This document shows, in pieces, positions 40,530 through 49,031 of a stretch of 57,205 bases of DNA. The notes below the pieces were generated by a model. The model saw nothing but the letters and a program-made list of their open reading frames with translations, did not search any database and was not told where the DNA came from. This DNA is from UBA10649 sp964597445 (GTDB lineage: Bacteria > Actinomycetota > Actinomycetes > S36-B12), in the NCBI GenBank assembly GCA_964597445.1, contig CAZQXO010000010.1, forward strand, positions 1-57,205. Reading direction: 5' to 3'. Both the position numbers and the translations under genes were made by a program. Position 1 is the stretch's first letter; the number at the start of each line of letters is the position of its first letter.

Positions 40530-41264
40530 CTATTCGGGCGAGGGCTCCAGCAGTCCGGCAATCACGTTGTGGTTGCGGAAGAAGTAGAGGAAGTAGAAGA
40601 CCAGGACGCCGATCGCGATGGGCAGCAGGATGACGGTGAGCCCCATGCCACCGGCCACGGAGGAGAGCACCACGAGAGTGGTGACGGATCCGGGCAGCGC
40701 CGGACCCCAGCCGTTCCGAAGGGCGATGGCCTCCTGATCCCTGACGAGGTCCACGGTGAGCAGGCAGCCGAACACCACGGACGCGATGTAAAGGGGGAAC
40801 CACAGGAGCGGGAAGATCAGGAAGCTCACCACGCTCGCCGCTCCCAGGCCCACGACAAGCCAGAAGTAGGTGAGGCGGGCGCCCATGGGACGGCCGGACT
40901 GCTGGGAGTACCAAGTCAGCCTCGGGTACACCCACACCAACCACCAGATCCCCGCGGTGATCAGGCTCAGGAAGACCGACATGCCGACATCGACGGGTGC
41001 GCCGAGACTGCGTGAGGGGAGGGGAGCAGGGGTCGGGTATCCACTCGCCACGGGGGGAGTCGGGGGCTGAGGAGGAGCAGGTGCGAACGCTGAGGGGAAG
41101 GCGACGCCTGCGTCCACCCACGGTCCCTGCGATCCCTGACACACCTGCGTGCCGGTCTGGACGCGACCGAGTCGGATGGCCTCCAGCATCTCGTCAACGG
41201 TGAACGGCCCCTCGACTGCTGCGCTGCTGTAGATCCACCACGATGCGCCACCGGACTCGGTCAT
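40530..41264 (-). CDS. GYF_2-domain membrane protein
   Basis: A 244-residue protein. Residues 8-55 (WWIYSSAAVEGPFTVDEMLEAI, then GVAFPS) form a GYF_2/DUF4339-like domain, common at the N-terminus of membrane proteins in bacteria. A Pro-rich linker (PAPPQPPTPPVASGYPTPAP) follows. Three to five hydrophobic segments make up the rest, with VSFLIFPLLWFPLYIASVVFG and a final LIL-rich segment, like DUF4234-type membrane domains. AAGGGGG precedes the ATG. Function unknown; perhaps a protein-interaction scaffold in the membrane. Confidence 0.75.
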   Translation of the reverse strand: MTESGGASWWIYSSAAVEGPFTVDEMLEAIRLGRVQTGTQVCQGSQGPWVDAGVAFPSAFAPAPPQPPTPPVASGYPTPAPLPSRSLGAPVDVGMSVFLSLITAGIWWLVWVYPRLTWYSQQSGRPMGARLTYFWLVVGLGAASVVSFLIFPLLWFPLYIASVVFGCLLTVDLVRDQEAIALRNGWGPALPGSVTTLVVLSSVAGGMGLTVILLPIAIGVLVFYFLYFFRNHNVIAGLLEPSPE

Positions 41265-41409
41265 GTCGCCCCCTTCGCATGGATGCTAGCCGGAGGTGTC
41301 ACATGCATGGGCACCACAGCAGGCCAGAACTCACCGTCCACACTCCTCGCTCGATGAGTCCCTGCGTGGTGCCGCCATGCGCGCCGGCGTCCTCGTGATC
41401 GGCTGATCG

Positions 41410-44139
41410 TCACACGCGGTAGGTCTTCGTCCTTCGCAGTGCCGGACTGCTGGCTGTGTAGGTCACAGTCACGGTCATGCGCTCGTTGAAGGTGCGAACC
41501 GACACGCGGCCGGAGGGATCCGTGCGGACCTCGATGCGTCCGGGTCCGGAGGCCGATTGCGCCGTGACGGAGACCCGCACCGGAGCTCCGGTGGCGGTGA
41601 AGCGTGCCTCGGGGAGCAGCACGGTCACGCCCTCGGACTTGATGCGCGCCGGCGGGCTGATCAGGTCGGCACTGCGTCCCTTGGTCGCGAACGAGACGCG
41701 ATTGCTGGTGACGGCCTCGCTCGACGACTGGGCTGCGATGGCGAACGAGTAGGAGGACCCGGCCTGCAGGTCACCGATCGGGCAGGCCACGATGGCCGTG
41801 CGGCCTGCGGCGACGGCCGGAGGTGAGGCGATCACCATGAGGGGGTCCCGTCCGGCGGTCTGGGTGACGAGGCAGGTGAGGGCGATCGGGTCGGATCCTG
41901 CCTGCACGGTGCCCGTCCCCAGCGCCGTCCTGGTCGTCACCTCGAGGGGAGACGCCGCGGTCACGACCACGCTTCCCGGCGTCGCCGGAGTGGTGGGGGC
42001 GGTGGTGGGTGGTGGCGACCCTCCTCCCCCGGAGGACGGTGCCGCTGACGTGACGAAACTGCCCAGCGGTGACGTCGTTGTCCCGACGGAGTCCGAGGCG
42101 AAGACGAAGTAGCGGTAGGTCGTCGAGGACTGCAGCCCGGTGAAGCTGCACGAGACGGACGTCGCACCGGCGCTAGCGTCGAGGAGCGAGGGCGATGCTG
42201 TCACCAGGGTGCCGACGCGTGCCGCCGCGACCGTGGCTCCCACGCGGCAGAAGATGGCCGTCACGGGCTTGCCCGTCGGTGTCACCGTCGCCGTCACGGA
42301 GGCGGACGAGGGCGCGACCGATGGAGTGCTGGAGAGCGCGACGACGGGAGGGGAGGCACTGGTGACGAAGCTGATGAGCACGGGGGAGGACGCTGTGCCA
42401 TCAGCGTCAGTCGCGTACACCGCGTAGTAGTAGCGCGTGAAGGTCGTGAGTCCGGTCAGCTCGCACGACACGGCCAGGTTGCTCGCCGAGCTGCTGGCGG
42501 TGACGGGTGACGCCGCAATGCGAGGGGCGGCTGCGACGCCCGCCGGTGTCGTCGCCACGCGGCAGAAGATGTCGGTGATGGCCTGGTTGGTGGCAGTGAC
42601 GCGGCCGTTCGCCTTGGCCGACGTAGCGGTCACCTGCGTGGCATCTTCCGCGCTGACCACCGGCGGGAGGGATCCGGTCACGAAGGTCGTCACAGCGGAT
42701 GCTGCGTTGTTGCCCTGCGAGTCGACGGCATAGACCTTGTAGAAGTAGGTGGTCGACGGGGTGAGTCCGGTGATGGGGCACTGCACGCGGAAGGTCGCGG
42801 TCGTCGACGGCTGGGTGTAGGGCAGAGCGGTGACGCTGGTTCCGGTGTCGACTCCCACCCCAGAGGTGGCGTACTTGCAGAAGACCTGCGTCACCGGGTA
42901 GCCGCCACCGGTGATGGAGCCGTTGGCCGTCACGCGGTCAGACGCGATATCCGTGGCGCCGGTGGCCACCGCGACCGGCGGACCGCCCTGCACCACGGCG
43001 GTCACGGCGAGGGTGCTGATGAGTTCGGTGTTGGCATCGGGATACGCCGCGACCAGCACCGTGAAGTCGTAGCTGCCACTCACGGTGGGCGTACCCGAGA
43101 GAACGCCGTTGTCGAACGTCATCCCGGGTGGTGGTGATCCGGCCTGCAGCACCCACTCCGTCGTCGCGTAGTTCGTCGTGAACGTCCCGGAGAAGGGCTG
43201 CGCCACTGAGAGCGCCGAGAACGACGGAGGCGTGATGGTGGCGTACGAGATCGTCGCGCCGGGGGCTGTCCAGGTGACGGCTTTCGGCGTGGTGGTGACT
43301 CCGGACTGCACGTAGGACGAGCCGGCGCCCCCTCCGCCACCGCCGTAGTTGAAGACCGTGACACCCTCCGCATTGCCGCCGAAGCCTCCGCGCCAGCCGC
43401 CGCCGCCTCCCCCTCCACCGCCGTTGCCGACTCCGGAAAGCTGCCCGGGTGTTCCGTCGGCACTGAGTGATGCTCCACCTGTACCCCCGGTCGGAGTCCC
43501 GGCGTTGTTCGGGGACCTCCCGTTGCCCGGGGTGAAGCCGCCCGCACCTCCGTTGCCGCCCCCTTCTCCGGGATCATCGAGGATGTTCACAGGGGTGTAA
43601 GTCAAGCCGCCGGAGCCGCCACCACCGCCCGCAACGACGAAGGCAGCGGTGGCCGGAGCGCCAGGAAGCCTGATGTCCGTGCCTCCACCTCCGCCAGCAC
43701 CGCCGTAGCCGACGGTGTCGACTCCTCGCGAACCCTGCCCACCAGGCTGGCCGCCGTTCCAGCCTCCGGCTCCTGGGTTCTCGCCTGTGACACCACCGCC
43801 ATTGCCGCCGACGTTGACCTGGAGGGCCGTCGTACCGCTGGGCAGGGTGAGAACAGTCGAGAAGGCGTCGCCCGTCCCCCCGGAACCAAGGGAGCCGAAG
43901 ACCGATCCGTCGGATGGCGCTGTCTGGCTGCCGCCGGAACCCCCCGCCACCTCGACGAGGACGCTGACGACGCCCACGGGGAGGGTGCACGTCTGGGCCG
44001 AGCCCGTGTAGGTGAAGGTCGTGCTCGCCGTCGCGAGGCAGTCCGGACCGGTGGCGTGGGCAGCGGGAGTCGAGGCCAGCGGCAGGGCAGCGGCGGTCAG
44101 GGCCCCCACGGCGAGGGCGGTGATCAGGCGGGAACCCAC
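41410..44139 (-). CDS. large secreted glycine-rich adhesin-like protein with FN3-type repeats
   Basis: A 909-residue exported protein. The GTG at 44139 follows AAGGAG by 5 bases and starts a signal peptide ending in TPAAHA. Residues about 50-290 are a glycine-rich GRP-like domain (GGGGGTDIRLPGA, GGGGSGGLTY). An Ig-like putative domain with PPGMTFDNGVLSGTP follows. Three Fn3-like repeats then occur, each ending in a Thr-Thr-rich FVTG/FVTS strand and each carrying Cys pairs. The C-terminal 200 residues are beta-rich with no anchor. Role: likely adhesion or matrix. A start at 44181 is possible but lacks a ribosome site. Confidence 0.8.
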   Translation of the reverse strand: MGSRLITALAVGALTAAALPLASTPAAHATGPDCLATASTTFTYTGSAQTCTLPVGVVSVLVEVAGGSGGSQTAPSDGSVFGSLGSGGTGDAFSTVLTLPSGTTALQVNVGGNGGGVTGENPGAGGWNGGQPGGQGSRGVDTVGYGGAGGGGGTDIRLPGAPATAAFVVAGGGGGSGGLTYTPVNILDDPGEGGGNGGAGGFTPGNGRSPNNAGTPTGGTGGASLSADGTPGQLSGVGNGGGGGGGGGWRGGFGGNAEGVTVFNYGGGGGGAGSSYVQSGVTTTPKAVTWTAPGATISYATITPPSFSALSVAQPFSGTFTTNYATTEWVLQAGSPPPGMTFDNGVLSGTPTVSGSYDFTVLVAAYPDANTELISTLAVTAVVQGGPPVAVATGATDIASDRVTANGSITGGGYPVTQVFCKYATSGVGVDTGTSVTALPYTQPSTTATFRVQCPITGLTPSTTYFYKVYAVDSQGNNAASAVTTFVTGSLPPVVSAEDATQVTATSAKANGRVTATNQAITDIFCRVATTPAGVAAAPRIAASPVTASSSASNLAVSCELTGLTTFTRYYYAVYATDADGTASSPVLISFVTSASPPVVALSSTPSVAPSSASVTATVTPTGKPVTAIFCRVGATVAAARVGTLVTASPSLLDASAGATSVSCSFTGLQSSTTYRYFVFASDSVGTTTSPLGSFVTSAAPSSGGGGSPPPTTAPTTPATPGSVVVTAASPLEVTTRTALGTGTVQAGSDPIALTCLVTQTAGRDPLMVIASPPAVAAGRTAIVACPIGDLQAGSSYSFAIAAQSSSEAVTSNRVSFATKGRSADLISPPARIKSEGVTVLLPEARFTATGAPVRVSVTAQSASGPGRIEVRTDPSGRVSVRTFNERMTVTVTYTASSPALRRTKTYRV

Positions 44140-44255
44140 GGCGTCTCCTTCACGGCGTCCACCATGATGCCCGAGGGTCACGGCACGGGCTAGCTGCCCT
44201 CCGTCTCAGGGCGGCCACCTCTGAATGGAGGGGGGCTCGGTTGGCCTCAGATCGT

Positions 44256-44261
44256 TAGGCT
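44256..44261 (+). promoter_or_regulatory. -10 hexamer TAGGCT for leaderless unknown gene
   Basis: TAGGCT ends 6 bases before the ATG at 44268, the ideal leaderless spacing. Confidence 0.6.
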
Positions 44262-44267
44262 CTCGCC

Positions 44268-45404
44268 ATGTACTCGACGGAGTTCCTCAACGACGAGAAC
44301 TACGCCAGCAAGGCGCAGAGGAACAATCGTCTCCTCATCGAGAGCGAGAACCTCGACGAGTACGACGACGGATTCACCCGCAACAGGGGTGGTGGGGGTG
44401 GTCAGCTCCTGGCGCCCGGTCCGCAGCTCCTGCCTCGCAATGCGGCTCCCCTCATCGAGGAGGAGATGCCGGAGTCCCAGCCCCACTTCATGCGGCGCCC
44501 CCAGGCGAACCTGGCCCGCCAGATCTATGACCGCAAGCAGGCAGCCAAGAAGCCCTGGAAGAAGGGAATGGCCTACTCGCAGGCCACCCTCGACACCTTC
44601 GACACGTCGACGCCGTACGAGAAGAAGATGTTCGGCGGAATCCAGAACCCCCGGCAGGCGGTGAACCTCGAAGCCAATCGGCCGGGCGGCTTCCAGAAGC
44701 TCTTCGGGGCGAAGATGTCGAAGGACGAGATTGACTACCGTGATTACACGAATCGGAAGCCCAAGAAGTCGTTCTGGGGTCGGCTCAAGAACGCTGTGAC
44801 CGGTGGCGGTCGCAAGCGGTCGTGGATGGAGATGTTCTTCGGTGCTCGCAGGAGAGGTGCCGAGAACACGCCCAGGGCGATGGGCATCACGTCGACGAAG
44901 GCGCCGATGGGGCAGAGCAGCGGCTGGGCTGATCAGCTGGTCGATGCCGGTATCGCGGGCAAGCTCGGGGAGGGGCGTGACGCGAGTGAGCAACTGCTCG
45001 CACCTCCGGGCCCGCAACAGGAAGTTCAGGAGCAGCCGGCCCACAAGAGCTACGAGGACTACATCGAAGAGGAGGAGAAGGTCCCCGCACCGAGCAAGCA
45101 GCCCCTGCTGACGGCCAAGCAGGCGAAGCACAACTCCTTCTTGGGCACGATGTACGCGATGCAGCAGATGAACGCCATGGACAAGTCCGATGACAAGGGC
45201 AACGGAAACGGCAATCCGCACGACACCATCGACGACAACTCCATCGACCAGAGCGAGGACGGCGACGAGGGCTTTGGCAAGGGGGGCCTGTACAACCAGG
45301 ACATGCTCAACGCCTACATGCGCGATGACGACGACGAGGGCGACGGCGGCGGCAAGTCGAACTTCATGCAAGACCACATCATGAGCATCTTCAACAAGAA
45401 GTAG
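44268..45404 (+). CDS. unrecognised 378-residue charged protein
   Basis: I do not recognise this gene. It has no signal peptide or membrane segment. The composition is high in Lys, Arg, Asp, Glu, Asn, Gln and Met, unlike its secreted neighbours. Residues 1-40 are acidic (MYSTEFLNDENYASKAQRNN, LIESENLDEYDDGF). A basic aromatic middle region (KKSFWGRLKNAVTGGGRKRS, then WMEMFFGARRRG near 165-205) could bind membrane, nucleic acid or a partner. A Met-rich helix (FLGTMYAMQQMNAMD) precedes an acidic tail (YMRDDDDEGDGG). Much of it is probably disordered. It is expressed from a leaderless promoter and followed 9 bases later by an SDR gene, so the two are probably co-transcribed. Confidence 0.75.
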   Translation: MYSTEFLNDENYASKAQRNNRLLIESENLDEYDDGFTRNRGGGGGQLLAPGPQLLPRNAAPLIEEEMPESQPHFMRRPQANLARQIYDRKQAAKKPWKKGMAYSQATLDTFDTSTPYEKKMFGGIQNPRQAVNLEANRPGGFQKLFGAKMSKDEIDYRDYTNRKPKKSFWGRLKNAVTGGGRKRSWMEMFFGARRRGAENTPRAMGITSTKAPMGQSSGWADQLVDAGIAGKLGEGRDASEQLLAPPGPQQEVQEQPAHKSYEDYIEEEEKVPAPSKQPLLTAKQAKHNSFLGTMYAMQQMNAMDKSDDKGNGNGNPHDTIDDNSIDQSEDGDEGFGKGGLYNQDMLNAYMRDDDDEGDGGGKSNFMQDHIMSIFNKK

Positions 45405-45413
45405 CGCTCACCC

Positions 45414-46163
45414 ATGGGCAGGCGCATCCTCGTCACCGGTGGCTCCCGCGGGATTGGTGCGGCTATCTCCCGTCGTTTCGCCGAGCTCGGCGATCACGTG
45501 GCGGTCACCTATGCGACGCGGCAGGACGCGGCTGACGCGCTCGTCGCCGAGCTGCCCGGCACCGGCCACATCGCAGTTCAGGGCGACCTGCGTGATGCCA
45601 CGCAGGTCAAGGACATGGTCAACACGGCTGCTGCTGCTCTCGGCGGCATCGACATCCTGGTCAACAACGCGGGTGTCTTCTTCGCCCATCACATCACCGA
45701 GGTCACCTACGAGGAGTGGCAGCAGGCGTGGGCCGACACCCTCGGCACCAATCTCGTGGGCGCGGCCAACGCGACCTACTGCGCGATCCGCCATATGCCG
45801 ACGGACGGAACAGGCCGCATCGTGAACATCGGCTCGCGCGGAGCCTTCCGGGGCGAGCCGAAGGCGCCCGCCTACGGAGCCTCGAAGGCAGGCATGGCGG
45901 CGTTCGGCCAGTCCATGGCGAAGGAGCTCGGATCCCTCGGCATCGCCGTCGCCACCGTCGCTCCCGGCTTCGTCGAGACGGAGATGGCGGCCGCCTATCT
46001 GGACGGTCCCGAGGGAGCAGCCCGCAAGGCCGAGAGCCCGTTCAACCGCGTCGCCACGGCGGAGGAGGTCGCGGAGGCCGTCGTCTATCTGGCGTCACCT
46101 CAGGCGCAGTGGGCCTCCGGGGCGATCCTCGATCTGAACGGTGCCTCCTACCTGCGCATGTAG
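45414..46163 (+). CDS. short-chain dehydrogenase/reductase (FabG-like)
   Basis: A 249-residue classical SDR. The cofactor loop is TGGSRGIG (residues 8-15), NNAG is at 84-87, and the catalytic Ser141, Tyr154 and Lys158 are in place (AYGASK). Closest in type to 3-oxoacyl-ACP reductases, with NADP(H) as likely cofactor. The segment APGFVETEM and the final ASGAILDLNGASYLRM are typical. The substrate is not known. It shares a transcript with the unrecognised upstream protein. Confidence 0.88.
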   Translation: MGRRILVTGGSRGIGAAISRRFAELGDHVAVTYATRQDAADALVAELPGTGHIAVQGDLRDATQVKDMVNTAAAALGGIDILVNNAGVFFAHHITEVTYEEWQQAWADTLGTNLVGAANATYCAIRHMPTDGTGRIVNIGSRGAFRGEPKAPAYGASKAGMAAFGQSMAKELGSLGIAVATVAPGFVETEMAAAYLDGPEGAARKAESPFNRVATAEEVAEAVVYLASPQAQWASGAILDLNGASYLRM

Positions 46164-46265
46164 TCGTGGGGCAGGAAGCCGAGGACGACCAGCGGCGCGG
46201 AGTCACGGTGTCCCACCTTGCCCGCGAGGCCTTCATCAGATTCCTCGCGAGCTGATCTGAGCCTG

Positions 46266-46292
46266 CGGGGATCGCCCCGTGTTACCTTTTTT
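46266..46292 (+). terminator. candidate hairpin with T-run
   Basis: cgggg-atcg-ccccg forms a 5-bp GC stem, followed 7 bases later by six T (46287-46292), a rare run in this GC-rich DNA. It could end the unknown-protein/SDR transcript. It lies just before the next gene, so it could instead be part of that gene's leader. Confidence 0.4.
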
Positions 46293-46314
46293 CGTCTCAT
46301 CGATGGAGGACTCC

Positions 46315-47154
46315 ATGAAGCGCAGGACGTCACTGCTCGTCTCAACTCTGGCCGCGGCTACTGCGATCGCGGGCATCAGCGGAGGTCTCGCGATCGCGAG
46401 CACGAGTTCGGCCAAGGAGCGGATGGTCCCGGCGGTCACCGTCCCCGTCCTGCTGACCCTCGCCGGTGGGGACGCGACCATCGATCCGATCCCGGGCACC
46501 GACCGCTACCGGTTGCGCCTGCAGGGCACGGGGAACGACCTCACCTGGTTCACCGATCACCCGGCTCGTCGCGTCGGGCACATGCGGGCCGACGATCTCG
46601 CCTCCGAGTGGTCCCGGGTGTTCGGGGAGAAGCCGCCGCTGACAGCACTCACCCTCCGCAACGACGGCCAGACCTTCACCTACATCGTCGAAGCGACACG
46701 CATGTCGTACGAGAACGGCGTGCTGGCCCTCAGCATCGAGCCGGTCACCGCTGCTCTCGGTGCGCTGCCCTCGAAGGCCGACGAGGTCATGGCCGTCATC
46801 GACGATGCCAAGGCGACCATCCCCCGGAATCCGGAGGACCATCCGGTGGTTCTGCGCGAGGTGGTGTCGGGGAGCGAAGGCCGTCAGCCGGTCCAGGTGC
46901 GGGACTCGATCACGACCGAACTGCCACCCACCGACTGGGTGTTCCATTCGATCATCCAGCCGAGCGACAGCAACAAGTACATCGGGAAGTCCCGCATCGA
47001 TCAGTCGGGCATCGGCCCCTCGAATGACTTCATCTACTCGATGCCGGCCATCACCCTGGTGTCGGGCTTCGCGGATCACCACCTCGACGTGATCGACACG
47101 GGCGTCTTCCTCGTCCCCCACACCACCGTCGAGGACATGCTGAACGGCTCCTGA
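46315..47154 (+). CDS. secreted protein of uncharacterised family
   Basis: A 279-residue exported protein. The ATG at 46315 is preceded by GGAGGA. The signal peptide (KRRTSLLVSTLAAATAIAGI) ends near residue 30. LTWFTDHPARRVGHMRADDL, then WSRVFGEKPPLTALTL, resemble a motif I recall from uncharacterised secreted or periplasmic proteins. The C-terminal half (DWVFHSIIQPSDSNKYIGKS, then HLDVIDTGVFLVPHTTVED) has no known match. No anchor is seen. Function unknown. Confidence 0.72.
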   Translation: MKRRTSLLVSTLAAATAIAGISGGLAIASTSSAKERMVPAVTVPVLLTLAGGDATIDPIPGTDRYRLRLQGTGNDLTWFTDHPARRVGHMRADDLASEWSRVFGEKPPLTALTLRNDGQTFTYIVEATRMSYENGVLALSIEPVTAALGALPSKADEVMAVIDDAKATIPRNPEDHPVVLREVVSGSEGRQPVQVRDSITTELPPTDWVFHSIIQPSDSNKYIGKSRIDQSGIGPSNDFIYSMPAITLVSGFADHHLDVIDTGVFLVPHTTVEDMLNGS

Positions 47155-47348
47155 ATGACCAATGCCTGAGGAAGCCCACCGGACTGGCCGTTCGGTCGCG
47201 GTTCAGAATGCTCCGCGATCTCCTCGGGGAGGCCGATCCACGCCGGTGATGATCCGAATTCGATGAATGGCAGCGCGGAGGAGCCGGTAGCCTTCCGCTA
47301 GGCGGTCTCGACCATCGGTGCCGTGCACGCGAGAGTCGGGAGAGCGTC

Positions 47349-48887
47349 ATGGGCGTCACCATTTCTGCACGGCGTTGGACATCCGCGGCAGTTGCCACCG
47401 CATTGCTCGCTGGCCTGGCGGGTGTCACGGCGCCAGCGGCGCCCGCTGCGTCACCCGCAGCCCCCGCGTTCACGCCCAAGCTGACCTACTACGCGTGCCC
47501 GCCGAAGACCCTGCCGGCCGGGGTTCAGTGCGCGAGGCTGACGGTTCCGCTGGACTGGCAGACCCCGAACGACGGCCGCACGACGAAGATTGACGTGCGG
47601 GTGATGCGCTCGAAGGGTGGCGGTGGCGGGTTCACGTTCAACCCCGGCGGCCCGGGAGGCTCCGGGATCGAGTCCTTCCCCAGCATCTACTCCCTCCTGC
47701 CTGATGAGGTCGTCTCCCGGTTCGATTTCGTGGGCTGGGATCCGCGCGGGGTCGGGGGAAGCGGCCCGAGGCTCGAGGGCTGCTCGCTGCCCACGCTCTA
47801 TCCGTCCGAGACCGGGCCGGTGGACTGGCAGGGGTTCTGGAAGGACTCCTTCGAGCAGATCGGGTCAGCCAACGCCGCCTGCGTCGCAACCAACCCCGAC
47901 GCTGCCCCGTATCTGGGCACCTGGCAGGTCATCCGCGATCTCGATGCGCTGCGCGCAGCGCTCGGCTACTCGACGTGGAACTACTGGGGGATGAGCTACG
48001 GCACGCGCATCGGCAATGCCTATGCCCGCACCTTCCCGAACCGCCTGCGCGCGACGATCCTCGACGGCAGCCTGCCCGCCGCCGAGAGCATCTACCGACT
48101 CGGCACGTCCTTCCCCGCCAACCTGCAGGTGACCGCGGAGCTCTATCCGGCCCTCGCGGCACCGGAAGCCGTCCGCAAGGTCCGGATCGTTCAGAACTAC
48201 CTGAACGGCTCGGTTCTCGCCCTGCCCGATGGCACGCAGTTCACCCGGTGGGACTGGGCCGAGCAGTATCGGACGCTGCTGGGTGCCCAGAGCCAGTACC
48301 CCGTCATCCGCTCCTACATTGACGCCCTCTACACGGGAATCACCACCAAGACGGCTGCGGAGCGCAGGAAGGCGCTCAAGGCCGTCGCCTCCATCTCCGA
48401 GGCGATCCGCGAGTTGATCAAGGAAGGTGAGGCCACAGCGCCCGTGCTGGCCCTGGTCAACTGCTCCGACATGCACGACCGCCCGACAGTGGAGCAACTG
48501 GTCACTGCCTCGCAGATGGTCGATCTCACCTACGACGTGACTCTGCCGGCCTTCATGGGCAACGCCGCCGTGTGCGCCGGTCTGGATCCGGAAGGCCTGT
48601 CGCCGGAGGTGCCCACAGGGCCCAGCTCTGTCGCATTGAAGAACCCGCCGGTCTTCGTGCTGACGACGGGTGATGCGGCGACTCCGTGGGTCTGGGGACG
48701 CAACCTCGCCAACACCTTCACGAGGTCGAGCGTCATCACCTACGACAGCACCCAGCATGTGGCGTACCTGCAGACTCCGTCTGACTGCGTCAACGACCTG
48801 GTCACCGACTACCTGCTGACTCTCGCCAGGCCTCAGAGGATTCAGGGCTGCGCCTACGCACCCGGTGGGCCAACTCTCGTTCGGTAG
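47349..48887 (+). CDS. secreted alpha/beta hydrolase, tripeptidyl aminopeptidase-like
   Basis: A 512-residue exported hydrolase. The signal peptide ends near APAASPAAPA. The oxyanion region FNPGGPGGSG (about 97-106), the nucleophile Ser216 in WGMSYGTR, and the C-terminal TTGDAATPW and STQHVAYL segments give the Ser-Asp-His triad of the Tap/SCO7095-type clan. Members remove N-terminal tripeptides or other blocks from extracellular peptides. It is the last gene before the exporter operon. A role in processing exported peptides is a guess only. Confidence 0.88.
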   Translation: MGVTISARRWTSAAVATALLAGLAGVTAPAAPAASPAAPAFTPKLTYYACPPKTLPAGVQCARLTVPLDWQTPNDGRTTKIDVRVMRSKGGGGGFTFNPGGPGGSGIESFPSIYSLLPDEVVSRFDFVGWDPRGVGGSGPRLEGCSLPTLYPSETGPVDWQGFWKDSFEQIGSANAACVATNPDAAPYLGTWQVIRDLDALRAALGYSTWNYWGMSYGTRIGNAYARTFPNRLRATILDGSLPAAESIYRLGTSFPANLQVTAELYPALAAPEAVRKVRIVQNYLNGSVLALPDGTQFTRWDWAEQYRTLLGAQSQYPVIRSYIDALYTGITTKTAAERRKALKAVASISEAIRELIKEGEATAPVLALVNCSDMHDRPTVEQLVTASQMVDLTYDVTLPAFMGNAAVCAGLDPEGLSPEVPTGPSSVALKNPPVFVLTTGDAATPWVWGRNLANTFTRSSVITYDSTQHVAYLQTPSDCVNDLVTDYLLTLARPQRIQGCAYAPGGPTLVR

Positions 48888-48941
48888 GGGAGTGCCGCTC
48901 AGACCGTCGAGCAGGTGCGCTCCTCACGTGGGAGTCACGTC

Positions 48942-49031
48942 ATGAGCCAGTCAGAGAGCTCCACTGCTCGGAAAGTCGACAGGGTGCTGGCCGCCACCGG
49001 CACAATGGGTTCATGGCTGTTGACCGCGTGA
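48942..49031 (+). CDS. possible 29-residue leader or peptide ORF
   Basis: An ATG with a good ribosome site (GGGAG, 7 bases upstream) opens a 29-codon frame beginning MSQSESSTARKVDRVLAATG and ending in WLLTA. Its TGA overlaps an in-frame GTG of the HlyD-like gene at 49028 (GTGA), the same coupling used elsewhere in this window. Against it: only 29 residues, no homolog known to me, and a competing reading in which this DNA is the exporter promoter (CACAAT at 49001-49006, 6 bases before ATG 49013). Confidence 0.3.
   Translation: MSQSESSTARKVDRVLAATGTMGSWLLTA
49001..49006 (+). promoter_or_regulatory. possible -10 hexamer CACAAT of the exporter operon
   Basis: CACAAT ends 6 bases before the ATG at 49013, like the leaderless promoters elsewhere, and a TCGACA (48976-48981) lies 19 bases upstream. 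The first base differs from TAnnnT. Confidence 0.4.
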
